Shown piece after piece: positions 36,323-48,099 of a stretch of DNA of 64,000 nt. The translations under genes were made by a program, and so were the position numbers. The stretch is from Bimuria novae-zelandiae CBS 107.79. Its lineage: Eukaryota > Ascomycota > Dothideomycetes > Pleosporales > Didymosphaeriaceae. Every line of letters starts with the position of its first letter. The first letter of the stretch is position 1. Under the pieces are notes generated by a model, which was given only the letters and a program-made list of their open reading frames with translations, did no database searches and had not been told where the DNA came from. The stretch lies in NCBI GenBank assembly GCA_010015655.1, contig ML976685.1:179496-243495 (forward strand). The letters are read 5' to 3'.

Positions 36323-37608
36323 ATGACGTCTCGACCCCGCCATTCGATGGCGAGACCAGCGGCCATGATGGCCACTCCTGGCCCATCCAACCGCCCTGCC
36401 GCTTCGCATGAGCTGCCGCCCTACAAAAAACCGCGGCACGCGTTATCACCTGCCGCTCAAGCAAAGCTCAGCGCTCTCAACGATCGCTCCGCAGAGCACT
36501 TGAAGAAGCATAGCCAGAAAGCTGGAGACAGGATAATGGAGGCGGCTGCTCTGGTTCTCGATGATCTGTACGCGCGGCGGGAAGCTGTGGAGAAGCAGAG
36601 CAAGAAGCTGCAAAAGGGCATCGAGGTCAAGAACCACGAGGAAGACAAACAAAGGCTTGCAATTTTAGAGGAAAAGGCAGAGGACTACGCAAAAGAATTG
36701 GAGGTTGCCATGCGAGCGGTTGTGGACACCGGTGCGGCTGCAGAACGGATCGAGGAGTCGCTCAATTGGCTACGAGATCATGCTCCAGGGCAACTCGAGC
36801 GGGATTATGCCACGCAAAGGAGCCAGCTTCAGTCGCAGCGAGCCTCGCAGTCGCAGCGACGACGCACGCACAACGAAGACGAGGATATGGAAGGCGGACA
36901 GCAAACGCAGGAGTCGGTTGGTCCTACGCCGGGCCCGACGCCTCTCGACGGCTCTAGACCCAGTCTTACGGGGGCGAGCGAGCTGTACGCAGCGCGAATC
37001 AAGCGCCGCAAGAACGAGTACACGTCGAAGTCGTTTAGTGCTCGCTACTCCCAAAACGAGGCCTACCGTAACTTCAAGAAGATGGTCCACGACGCGATAT
37101 ACAGGGACAAGCATCCGCTGCCACATCCAGACACATGGTTTACAGACACGGGCTTACCAGCTCCAGGAGTTCCCGGCCATGGACAGGATGGCGATGAAGA
37201 CGATGACATTGTCATGGGGCCTGCCACTATCAGCACCAAGTGCCCGTTAACACTATTAGAGCTCCAGGACCCGTACACAAGCTCCAAGTGTCCTCATACT
37301 TTTGAACGAACGGCCATATTCGAGATGATCCGGAAGAGCAAACATGGGCCTGGTGGTGTTCCTATGCCCAGGAACGAAGAGAAGGCAATCAAATGTCCCC
37401 AGTCTGGATGTGACAAGGTATGCATGTCCTATCTAATGTGGACTGAGAGAAGGTAGAGCTGACTTAGCATCAGTGGCTTGCACGCAATGATCTCCATCAT
37501 GACCCGGTCCTTGTGCGCAAGATCAAGCGGATACAGCAGCAGAAGCAATCGCAAGAAGATGATGATGATGATGATGATGAAGAGAGTGAGGTTTCCGTTT
37601 CGGGGTAA
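36323..37608 (+). CDS. nse2: SUMO E3 ligase NSE2/MMS21 of the SMC5/6 complex (SP-RING)
   Basis: The exons are 36323-37417 and about 37474-37608, giving 409 residues. A long helical N-terminal half (LEEKAEDYAKELEVAMRAVV) matches the part of NSE2 that docks on SMC5. The C-terminal SP-RING has Cys307 in KCPLTLLE, Cys323 and His325 in KCPHTF, and Cys358 and Cys363 in KCPQSGC. The 56-bp intron follows DK; AG at 37472-37473 is preferred, and AG at 37466-37467 would add two residues. The tail is a GAT-coded Asp run (37558-37578). NSE2 adds SUMO to repair and cohesion proteins in the nucleus. I chose the ATG at 36323 (MTSRPRHSM); one at 36245 is in frame but adds atypical sequence. The frame stays open for 26 codons after the TAA at 37606-37608. 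Confidence 0.87.
37558..37578 (+). repeat. GAT triplet run in the NSE2 tail
   Basis: Seven GAT codons in a row encode an Asp stretch. It keeps frame and is likely to vary in length between strains. Confidence 0.8.
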
Positions 37609-37689
37609 CCAACACAGTCACGGATGCGCTCCACCCAGCAGAGTATGGTCATTGACCTGGGCGACCCAGGCGACGAAGAGGATGACTGA

Positions 37690-39662
37690 GCTATCTCTCC
37701 GCATAGAGCTAAATGAGGACCAGGAGGAGTTCAAATCACTTCAAGGCGGACGTCACGAAGACATGGACATCAGGCACTTCAATAGTTTACAGATAACTCA
37801 GCTTACGAGACTACGAACGGCATGTGCGAAATGCGTTACGACCCAACGCACGCCAGACTATAATCAAGTACTTTTCAGCTCAAGTTTCCATGCAATCGAA
37901 CGATGAAGTTGACCACAATTATGCCTCATCTCACATTTCACGACAGGGCCCAATCCTCCGCTGTCACCTCCTCTCGCCCGAGCTGAGCAACTTATTCTCC
38001 ACATTTCCGAGGCCCGTCTCTGCTGTAGCTCCTACGAAATACTTCAGTCCATCCAATTGACAGTTTTACATTGAAACAGCGTTGCCGTACGCGCCTCGTC
38101 TCGGCCGCGGTGCGGCGCATTGACGGCGAGACCTGCGGTCTAAGCGCTGCAGCCTCGCCTCACATGCAATTTACCATGCGGCTCAAGACCCTACATGAGC
38201 TGAAGAAGTGAGGTCATTGTGTTGACCGCCCAACAACTCGAGCAGGCGGTCACGTTGGGAAACGAGAGGGCGTTGTACATACTCTACTTAGGGCTAACGG
38301 CATCCGCTCAAGCTTGATCGAGACAACATGCGCGCTGAGGTCACTTCGCATAGGAGGATTCGTTCTCGAGCAAGACTCAGGCATTTTAACGCGAGATGCT
38401 AGACACCATTGAGTTGCGGCGTCGAGGCTCCCAGGAGTGTCGGCCCATGTCTCCATGCATCTTGTGGAGGCCAAATTAGCTGCGGGAATAATGAGTTCAG
38501 CACCCAAGCCTGTTTGAAAATGGTACCTTACGTATCATGATACATGCGCATATTCATTGCATGGCATAAAGGACGCCTTTATGGAGCTGCAAGCCGTGGG
38601 GCCGATGTTTTGGTGTTGAACCCTTCCCGCGTGTTGCCGCGGCAAGGTCGTGATACGTTATGGTGGGTTGAGACAACAGCGGCACCAGCGGCAGCATCCA
38701 CATGCGGAACCGCCAGCGGTGTGAGAGCACCCGAGGGTACCTGACGATCTCGTTGCGCTTTCGATTGTCAAGGTACATGGAGATTAAGCTGTTGGATGGG
38801 TTGCTGGGGGCCGGCGCCTTTCGTTGGAAGACGACGAATACGCGACAACGCGAGCACGTTCATTGCGTCGCAATTCTGTCCCGGAACTCCAGGACCCCCA
38901 AAACGCTCTCAGTGCTTGTTGAAGTTGGCTACCTATAGTATTGGTAGGGTCCGCCGTTGCACCGCTGCTCACATCACAGAGGACGTGGCTGGAACTTCCG
39001 AAGCAGGCTGTCCCTTTGTGGTGCGGGGAAGCAAGCCAACCATAAGGCGGGGATGATCGGAGAGGGGACAACCTCCGCTCTACCGTCTTGTCTTCTGCCT
39101 CTGCTTCTCTGTCAATTCACCTACTTGCAAGCTCAGATTGCAGCCCATCTTCCTGTCCATAATCCAAGGCACCCTGCAGTGCGGTGTACAAGAGAGCTCC
39201 ACCGCAGCCGCCCCCCCACTTGTTGAGGCAGCCTAACCGATACCGCGACCCACCGCGCGCAACTTAGCACAGACATACAGCTACCGCTCCAGCGAGGTGC
39301 GTTCACCGTGTTCTTTTGGGACCTTGTACAGACCCCAGTGTTCTGGACTCTTGCATATGCGGAGACTTTCGGAAAACAGGATGCGGAGCGGGATTCACGA
39401 CCCCTGTTTCCCGAACTGTCAACGCCTATGTCATTGCAACTCACGGCCGCGGCTGTACGCTGCATTGCGGACATGGCGTGGGGTTGTGGCATTGAGCAGC
39501 TGGGCCATTGCCTTCATAGACCGCACGCCGTCCTGCTTGACCGAAAGGGCCTTTTCCATTCAATTCCAAGTCAATTGCTCTGTTTGTTGGCAGAAGCCAT
39601 CCACCCTCACATTCTGACCTTCTCGCGTCATCAATTCACAAATAGAACCTCACCTAACAGCT
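37690..39662. other. Intergenic, no gene supported
   Basis: About 2 kb with normal composition. Several open frames of 65-125 codons occur on both strands, but none shows a start, introns or a motif that I trust. The right end must hold the promoter and 5' UTR of the carrier gene. Confidence 0.5.
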
Positions 39663-40750
39663 ATGTCAACAGCAGCAAGCTTTAAAATGCCCGCACGTGC
39701 GATCGACAGTGCGAAGCAAACCTCAGAAACAGCCCTCGCAGACGCATCCGCCGCCATGAAGAACGCAGCAGAGAACCCGAAACAGGCAACACAAAGCTTC
39801 CTACACACACCATTCGTACGCGCAGCATTGCCGTTCATTAACGGAGGCATCGCAGGCATGACCGCGACTACGGTCATCCAACCCGTCGACATGGTCAAGG
39901 TGCGGCTACAACTTGCGGGCGAGGGCGTAAAGACAGGCCCGAAGCCCACGCCGGTGTCCGTATTTAGGGACATAGTCGCCAGCGGGAAAGTCCTCGACCT
40001 CTACACGGGCCTCAGTGCCGGTCTCCTCCGCCAAGCCGTGTACACAACCGCGCGTCTCGGCTTCTTCGACACCTTCATGAAGTCCCTGACGGCGTCGGCG
40101 GAATCCAAGGGCCAGAAGATCGGGTTCAAGGAGCGCGCCGGCGCGGGTCTCGCCGCGGGCGGGCTCGCCGCAATGGTTGGGAACCCGGCGGACTTGGCCC
40201 TCATCCGTATGCAGTCTGACGGGCTGAAGCCGCTCGCCCAACGCGCAAACTACACGTCCGTCGTGGACGCCCTGGTCCGCATCTCAAAAGCGGAGGGCGT
40301 GGCGCGGTTATGGGCTGGCTGCTACCCGACCGTCGTCCGCGCCATGGCGCTCAACTTTGGACAGTTGGCCTTCTTCTCCGAGGCGAAGAACCAACTCAAG
40401 GACACGAGTCTGAGCCCGAAAACACAAACGCTGACAGCGAGTGCGGTTGCCGGCTTCTTCGCGAGTTTCTTCAGCCTGCCGTTTGACTTTGTAAAGACAC
40501 GCCTGCAGAAGCAGACCAAGGCGCCGGATGGCTCGTTGCCGTATAAGGGCATGTTTGATTGCTTCAAGCAAGTTGCGCGAGATGAGGGTCTGTTGAGGTT
40601 TTACAGAGGGTTCGGGACATACTACGTGCGCATTGCGCCCCATGCGTAAGTACTTCCCATCAACCCATCCGAAGGAAGACCTTGAAACTGACAATGAATA
40701 GGATGGTGACGCTCCTCGTCGCGGATTATCTCGGCTTCATCACGAAATAA
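39663..40750 (+). CDS. Mitochondrial carrier, probable 2-oxoglutarate/malate (dicarboxylate) carrier
   Basis: The exons are 39663-40645 and 40702-40750, giving 343 residues. The intron is GTAAGT..ATAG, and exon 2 adds MVTLLVADYLGFITK. Three mitochondrial carrier repeats are visible with signature motifs PVDMVKVRL, PADLALIRM and PFDFVKTRL, each followed by its matrix-helix segment (LYTGLSAGLLRQ, LWAGCYPTVVRA, FYRGFGTYYVRI). RQAVYTTARLGFFD and RMQSDG are close to oxoglutarate/malate carriers, which swap 2-oxoglutarate and malate across the inner membrane. An N-terminal extension of about 55 residues precedes the first helix. A dicarboxylate carrier is the main alternative; the fold is certain, the substrate is inferred. 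Confidence 0.9.
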
Positions 40751-42045
40751 AGTCGGACGCTGAGCAAAGACTTGGGAGATGGAGGTTTAATGAACTGATC
40801 TTGACGAGAAGGCATTTGGGATTTTGTATATGTGTTTTATATATACCTTGTGCAGCCACGGCATTTCTTGGGCTGATCAGGCGTTCACGGCGCTTCGCAC
40901 GGTGGAAGGGAATTGGACCATGGCGTACTTGCTGCCTGGGATATGGACAAGCGCTTTTTTCGCGCATAAGTATTCGTAGAACGTGAAACGTAAACGTCTC
41001 TATAAATGTGCGAACAGATATTATCTGTGTTACTTTGTATTGTTGGTTGCGTGATGTCACGGGGTAGGATTAGGGCTTGCGGCTGCCGGCGGCCGAAGGT
41101 GTGGAGAGAAGTGCCGGCTCATCAAAATTGTGTTCGTCTCTAGCTGTTGTTTTTCCTGTTATTGAATGGCTTATCGGGTACTTGAAACAAACAGTGACGC
41201 TCTGATGCTAGACAGAGCATTCGAAGGACTTCAACAGACCTTGCAGCTGTGCAGAAATGCACTGACTTGCGTTGGGCATCTGAGGGACATGTCGTGAAGA
41301 CTTGCGGAGACCGTTAGAATGCGCTGTCACAACCTCCACAAGTCAAAAAGCCCATTTCCGGACTGAAGCTGAAGAAACTTAGTTTCGGCTCATTGTCTTT
41401 GCTTGGTTCTACACTCATGTGGCACAGCGTTCTCTCCCAACTTCCATCGCACAAACAGTTGGACAAGAGATGCATCCCTCCGCCCCATGTCTTACAAAAT
41501 CGCCGACTAGATCGCCCAGTAACACTCGCTACCAAACTATATCAGCCCAGATATAGATACGACTGTTCCCTTTCTCGCGTCTAACGAACATACACCGTAA
41601 GCGATGGTAATAAAGACGTCTAGCTCTAGCCAGTCTAAGCTCCATTGCCGCGCGCAGCTCGCATAGTATTCTTGGATGTAGGGTGAGTATTGATAATGGG
41701 TTAAGAGAAGGATTCTGAACTGTATGTGAACGTCTGTTGTAGGGCGTCTCCAATGACAGGACGGATACCTTGCCCAGGGGCGCGCACAGAGATCTCCTCA
41801 TGCCGGCAGTGCCATCACGCTTCGCACGCGTACGAAGAGGATCCAGGAATGCTTACTGTCAGCTGCAATGTCGAGCGCCACATCACGCTGTAGATGCTGC
41901 CTGGATTCGGACCCGAAAGTCGGCCCACTTGAGTCACTCTGACGAAGTGTATGTTTCGGTTTCCTCGCTCCGAATTTTGATTTTCTCAACGGGTTTGTAA
42001 CCGTAATTATTTTTTTCTGCATTTTGACTGTCATAGCTTAAAAGT
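40751..42045. other. Intergenic, no gene supported
   Basis: About 1.3 kb. It starts with the 3' UTR of the carrier gene. Short antisense frames have no recognisable motif. Confidence 0.5.
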
Positions 42046-43642
42046 ATGGATATTTAACAAAGACTCGGGACAGATGCTACGGTCGTCAACAGCGGGGCGT
42101 ATGCTTACGCGACGAACTCTGAAATGCAGCGCTCGATCTACCAGGAATGCGAGGAGCACATTCCAGTTTTGAGAGGCAAGAAATAATTGACCATAGTTGA
42201 TTATGTTCGTAAAAGATCCTCTCTAACTATCTTACAAATTCTGTTTATTACAAAGATGTTTGCTCTCGACTCTGGCTGTCACTGACTTGTAGTTATTGGT
42301 GGGCTGCGGTGCGGGCCAAAACTGGACACGAGGATTAGATTTGCTCCTCTCGAAAGTGGACGCGGATGTGGAGTTCCAATTTGTGCTCAATGACAGCGTA
42401 GAAACGAATTGGAACGCTGTAGCGCGAGTGGTGAATGAGTATCGTGTCGGGCAGCAGGGGAAGCAGAATGGACATTTCACTATCCTACCCGGGAACTTCT
42501 TCCAGCAAGTTATGCCGGATAATTCTGTCGATGTTGGTAAGTCGAAGTAGCCCGACAGTAGTAGTCATACAGGATCCCTGAAGAGAGCTCGAGCTGGGCA
42601 AGTCTAGGAGATGCGAGTACGAGCCGGATGGTCTCTAGTTGTGGGCGGGCAAATAAGGACAACAAGCTGTATTGCTATCTGCAAAGAGTGTGTCGAGTGA
42701 GGAGTCTGTCGAGGAAGAAAGGAGTGGGCGAGAGCTTTATCTTGAAGTAAGCGGTCTGTGCACCTAGATGGAACCTTCTACACACACCACCTCTGACGTC
42801 AGTCACGTGGCTACACTAGTTGGCTGGATTGGCGCTCCCTATGTTTAAAGATGTACTGCTGACCAGAAAACTCGCAGGAATGGCTTAGAGTTCTTTCCAC
42901 AACCTGGAGAAGCTACCTCCACCATTGGATATACCATCCAGCGAGAACTATCATGACGAATGGTACGAATACCTTCATTCTTTCTGTCTATATCGCCCGT
43001 TGACCGAAATATAGGCTAGCTGCCAACCGTTTACAAGGCCACGCCGACCTCACCAAACTGATCCGCCTCCGCGCGCGAGAAATCAAGCCCGACGGCCATC
43101 TGCTCCTCGTTCTCGCAACGAGCAATGCCTCCTCCACGAAGCTGCATTTGGAGGCCTTGTTCACAGCGGTCGGAAAGTGCTTTAAAGACGATATCATCAC
43201 AGAGCAACAGTACCACGCCTTCAGCGGGCCTTGGTTCTTTCCGACCGAGAAAGATCTGCGACAAATCTTATCTGCCGTGCGTGACGATTGGCCGCTGCCC
43301 GCGCCTTGGATGTACCCCGTGATCTCACATCCGGCGTGGGCAAAGCTCCAACGGTCTGAGAAGACGTACAGGGATTACGAAGTGTATGCTGAGGATATGG
43401 TCGATTTCATTATGTCGGTGGCGACCGATACGTTGGTGCGTGCGTGGAGGTGCGGTGTTTCGAACGATTTGCAGGTTCTGTCGGCTGAGGAAGAAAAGTT
43501 TCTGGAAGAGTTCAAGAGCAGGTATAAGGAGACTCTTCTTAGTGAGCCGTTGCGGAGCAGGCGTGGGGAGGGTAGTTGGTTAGTAGCGCGACTTGTTCGC
43601 AGATCAGAGGGACAGACTTTGGAGATAATGGCTAGGCTGTAG
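42046..43642 (+). pseudogene. SABATH-type carboxyl methyltransferase, broken by three stops
   Basis: From the ATG at 42046 the frame reads MDI, TAA (42055-42057), then QRLGTDATVVNSGAYAYATN and SEMQRSIYQECEEHIPVLRG. A TAA follows at 42184-42186, then LTIVDY. After an intron ending near 42291 the SAM-binding motif reads VGCGAGQNW, followed by FTILPGNFFQQVMPDNSVDV. A 341-bp intron (42537-42877) leads to MA, a TAG (42886-42888), then SSFHNLEKLPPPLD. The next intron (42963-43014) is normal, and the C-terminal half (LAANRLQGHADLTKLIRLRA to EIMARL) is intact. Order and motifs match SABATH methyltransferases, which methylate small carboxylic acids; the substrate cannot be told. All three stops fit CAA or CAG changed to TAA or TAG. 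Confidence 0.77.
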
Positions 43643-43913
43643 GCTAGAGAGTTTGAACTTGTGCGGCTGTGCATTTTCTGGTGTTGAGTGTAAGATTCAA
43701 GGATTGCTGTTCGGATGCTCTTTATATTTTGTTTACTTCTCTGAATTTCCTGATTACAACAATATTACAAGTGAGGGAAACAGCTTCTCATTGAGTATAA
43801 CAAACACATCTGAGTTCCCTCAGCGCGTCAAAAATCCTGAAACGAAACCTATGCGCGGTTCCTATTACTGAATTAAATTATAAGGGAGGCATTGAAACGG
43901 TCTGCTTGTCGTT

Positions 43914-46813
43914 TCAGTTGAATAGTTGATTCAGATCGTACTTGTTGATGGGATCATCAAAGCCTAGTGTTTGATGTGAGGCAGTTGGCTGGTGTGGTGC
44001 ATCATGCATGCCGTTTTCCGGTAGCCATAAAGAATCTTCGCTGAATACATGTACGCCACTAGTTTGGTCACTACTCCAGGCAACGGGGTCCATGTTGGAA
44101 AACTGGGCGGGTGAAATTTCCTCCTGGGAGGACAACAACGACGGGCTTCCGGGACGTTGGTCATTTTGGAGCCAACGAACTCCCTCTCGCATCGAGGGGT
44201 GTGAATATCGAAGAACCATGTACTTATATGAAATCGTCCTCGACAGTGATCGCATTGGATGTCGTCAGGAAGATTGTACATCGCCTGTGCGTCATGAGCT
44301 GGCACTTCGGCCTCGTTTGGGAACGGTACAGCAGCTCCTTCCCTCGTAATATTCGGATGCGCATGTAGTAAAGAATCCGAATGGTTTGGTAATATCGATG
44401 GTTGATCTATAGCAAAAGGAAGCTTTCCGTGAGAATTGCTAGTGCCTTCGCTATCTATAGGGGACTTAATATGGCTATCGAAGATGCTCTCGGGCGAAGA
44501 GCCATGGCGCGATTGCTGAAAGCCGTCTGTGTCTGACGCGGAAGTCGAGCAGCGGTCGATGGCAGGGTCTTTTCCTTTGTTCAACATGGCAGTACTTTAA
44601 GTCACCGGAATCAGCTTGTCGAGTGTTGAAACGAGCCGTCCGCTAATATCTGAGCCTTGTAAGCACCCACCCTGCTCAAAGTGAGGCTGGATACTTGTTT
44701 CTGGGGTCTTACTCTTGCAAGCTGTGCCGTCAGCTGGACTTTCCCGATCTTGGGCCAGCTTCAGTTTGCAGCGTTTATGATTGACGGTATGCGTTGCTTG
44801 ATGCGGTGAAGAATAGGAGCAAGCTCGGCCTCAAGCTCTCTGGTCAACTCCTCTTCAATAGCTTCCTGAAGAACGCGCTCGAGTTTAGGACTGAAGCGGT
44901 GCTGATCGTACGGGGAGGGGATTTGTTCGTCGCCTGGGTATAAGTCTGCAAAGAGTATTCGCCACTGAATGAAGAAAGTTATTATGATGCAGCATATAGA
45001 AGGTTAGAATCCACGAATCTTCTCTTCCGGGCGTGTAGCGCGGGCATATGGCTTCTTCTTGAAATCGAGATTCCTTTACTTTTGGTACGGGATGCGGTCA
45101 TCAATTGGCTCTGGGAGAATTTCGCAACTGGTCTTATGCAGGTGGGATGCAAATTCGTCGTCGTTCTTCATGTTTTTCCAGCAACGATAGCAGCGCATCG
45201 GCTGCGTGTGGACTCTTTATATGATCCTTCAGTTTTGCCATGTCGGAGAAGCCTTCTCCTCTGCATGCAGCTCGTGAGTGCTTTTCGGGCTCGCGTTGGT
45301 AGAATGGGTACTTGAGACGACGATTCGGTAGTCCGAAGGGTCCTGGTTCTCTATTTTCTCTTGTTGAGCGAGCGTTATCACTATCCTTCCCGTCATTGTC
45401 CAAAGAATCATCACCAGGATTCCTACCACTACCCCTTGCTTGCTTTCGTTGTGGCTTCTCAATATGCTAGGATGAAGATGCGGATGACGATTCTCTCGCC
45501 CTTTTGTGGGAGCTAGACCCACAGAGGCATCCTCAACCTCGTTTCCAAGGTAATTTACGAGCCCTTGGAGCAGCATCTTCTTGATCCTTCTGATTGTCTT
45601 ATCTATCAATGTCTCCATATCACTAGCCCAAGATTCTTTGACGTCACTTTGAGAATCCTCGGCGTGATCCGCATCAGGGAAGAGACTCTCTTCGTCATCT
45701 TGGTCGGACCCACGACTCGACGTGTATCTCTGGATCGGCTGGCACTTTTGGCGTTGGTGGAGCTGTTTCTATACTTTCGACAGGCACGTATCTTCCAAGG
45801 GCAACTGATTTATTGGAATTGTTGCTACTGTTGGCGTTGCTCTCTTCTATAATTTGCGCGTTCTGTTTGTCTGAATGATTTGGTCTCCGCCACCGGATTC
45901 GTTTGTGTCTTTTTTCTTCGCTATGTTTTGAACGTTTGTCATGACCACTGGGATTCTTGACTGCTTTGGGTATCAGAATGCTTGCTGCATGAGGAGACTC
46001 AATTGGTGAAGAGTTTGGCAACACAGTCTTTGACGCTAGACTGTGAGAGGCTATACTTCCCTAGCTGAGCTCGGCGATGGTGAACTAGTAGGGCTCCTGA
46101 AACCATAGAGATGCTCTGTCTGCGCAGGATTTACAAAGTGGCCGGATGGTACGGATTGGTGGAAGTGCTCAACGGAGTAGTTGTTCTCTTTGATGTCTCC
46201 TAGTAAGACTTGAATATTGTTGAATTCTTGCCCTAAGCGCAATTGATGGCCATCTGATCCACTTATGACCTTGCCACGTGAATTATATCTGAAATAATGT
46301 TTTACGTGTTGTGCCAAAGTGTCATGAGTAGAGCAGAGACGACCGTGATTCTGCAGACTTGCCCCTGGATCCATACAGATGGAACAGGTCTTCGCGTGCT
46401 CCACAAAATCCCACGCAGCGTCTTCCTCTTTAGAAGTAAGCACATGTCGTTCGCATGGCTTTCCGCCGTGAGCAGATTGGTAGCCGGAGTCTCTAGACCA
46501 GGTTGATCCGATCGACGTTTGGGGCGCGTGCGGTTAACAACTCCGTATCTGGACCAGTCCAATCATATGCGTCGCCACCGGGCTTGAGCGTTCCAGATGG
46601 ATCAGGCATACCCACGGGACCTGGCGCTTCGAGCACAGGTAACGGCAATGCGAACGATGGCGATCCAATTTTGCTAACATATTCACTCGTTCTTATTCCT
46701 AGTGTTAAACAGTTCTTCCCGCGCCGACAAGCTTCATTACATGGGCGGATGCACTCAAACGTTTGTTTTCTTCCATCTGACCCAACATACACTTTTCGCT
46801 CGACTGTGCACAT
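43914..46813 (-). pseudogene. Fungal zinc-finger-type hypothetical gene, strongly degraded
   Basis: Pieces of one long gene follow each other on the minus strand. The start is MCTVERKVYVGSDGRKQTFE with a CNEACRRGKNC motif (46813). A frameshift near 46500 leads to HGGKPCERHVLTSKEEDAAW and DFVEHAKTCSIC. Another near 46050 leads to a Ser/Lys-rich linker. Further on are YPFYQREPEKHSRAACRGEG with FSDMAKLKDHIKS (45300-45200), RCYRCWKNMKNDDEFASHLH, IPSPYDQHRFSPKLERVL, and lastly IQCDHCRGRFHISTWF with a frame change near 44190. This order matches a common uncharacterised fungal family with Cys/His finger motifs. In-frame stops include TAG 45467-45469 and TAA 45076-45078, both reachable by C-to-T. Limits at both ends are approximate. 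Confidence 0.62.
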
Positions 46814-47600
46814 CGTAGCGTCTGAGGGAATTGATGAAACTTCAAGTTACCCTGTCCTTCAAGCTGTGCGACTTCTAAGAAACCACGAAGTCTCCGAGCA
46901 GGTAACAACGCATGAAGCTGAGGTCTTTTAAAAGCTCGGTAATTCGCGTGTCTGGATACAAAGTAATCAGCCTGATCTTATTGGAAATACACCCAACACA
47001 ACCCGGCGCAGAATTGTCTATCGCAGATACGCGCGTTTGCGATAATGGCGGGGGGCGAGTTTGCGAAAGAGAAAGTGTGTGTCCTGAGCATATCCACGAA
47101 GACCGAACGCGATCAGCTATGCTCTCATGTCGTCGACAGCACAAATGTGCGAATGCTGTGGCGCATAGGGAAGGTTTCCGGTCAAGGACCCGTTTATTTG
47201 ATTGGCTGTGAACGTGCAGCCTTGCAACGTACAGATATAACCGACAGGGGCAAGCGAGTTGGCTACTCGCGAAGGAAGTGGGTGAGCTATACAGTGGTGA
47301 TTTAGTCGAAGACATTTGGCCGTTGTACCACTTATTCTGTGGTAAAATATCTTATTAGAATCCCAGTGTCTTTGACGTTCTTTGCTGCGACCGGTCCCCA
47401 ACATTACACGAGAAATGGTGATACGAGCAGCAGGGCTACTTATACCGACTGCGAGCACCCAATGAGTGTCCGCATGACTAGGATTACGGCTGGCAGGTTT
47501 CTAGCATACCCCTGTCTAGGCCTGCGTATTTGGACTGAACCCGTACGCAACATCGCAAATGTGCGATAATGTATACATGCTAAATCCAACATTGCATGTA
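46814..47600. other. Intergenic, no gene supported
   Basis: Overlapping open frames of up to 146 codons on the minus strand (46875-47315) have no motif or plausible start context. I see no supported feature here. Confidence 0.45.
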
Positions 47601-47689
47601 ACTCACAAAAGCGTGTCTTGAACGTGTATAAGCTGTAGCAACGATTTCGGGAGCTGCGATCATAAGGCGAATTTCTAATTCACATTCAA

Positions 47690-48089
47690 AAGAAGCTTGT
47701 GATTAGCAAATAGCCACTAAGACTAAAACTATCAAATCGCCTCAAAAACGCTCCAACACCGCAGTGATACCGAAAATGCCCGAAAATGCGAAAAGTGCAA
47801 ACCTCTGTGGTTCAAGCCAGAAGTATCGCGTCCTGTTCTACTTGGTACAGCTGAATCACTGACTTACGCCATAGTCAGGCATCGTCACGGCACGCAGCAC
47901 CCGAAGGAATATGCCGATTGGTCCATGATCAAGAAGATAGTTCCTGGTTGCTCCGAAATGGTCGAGAGAATGAGGCTGCTCGGCGGAGGCGGGTCTTGGC
48001 AGCCCTCCAACGTGTTCAAGATTTGGGTCTAGACAAGTGAGAAAGACAAGGTGAACGAACTTAAAGGGACTTACCTTAGATTTGAACAA
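47690..48089 (-). pseudogene. Possible relic of a fungal membrane-protein gene
   Basis: One frame (48089-47856) reads FVHLVFLTCLDPNLEHVGGL, then GPIGIFLRVLRAVTMPDYG. After a frame change near 47860 it continues YFWLEPQRFALFAFSGIFGI with a stop soon after. The hydrophobic pattern and smooth composition suggest an old coding region. I do not recognise the family, and no complete frame exists. Confidence 0.3.
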
Positions 48090-48099
48090 TGGATTTCAT

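Noticed and set aside
36705..37250. Plus-strand open frame of 181 codons inside the NSE2 gene
   Set aside because: It is another frame of the NSE2 exon; Arg-rich translation with no motif.
39308..39685. Open frame of 125 codons before the carrier gene
   Set aside because: It overlaps the carrier start in another frame and has no recognisable motif; more likely 5' flanking DNA.
42537..42877. 341-bp intron in the methyltransferase remnant as a possible nested MITE
   Set aside because: I found no inverted ends or TA duplication. The splice sites GTAAGT and GCAG are good, so it is kept as a long intron.
46875..47315. Minus-strand open frame of 146 codons
   Set aside because: No motif, and overlapping frames of similar length occur on both strands.
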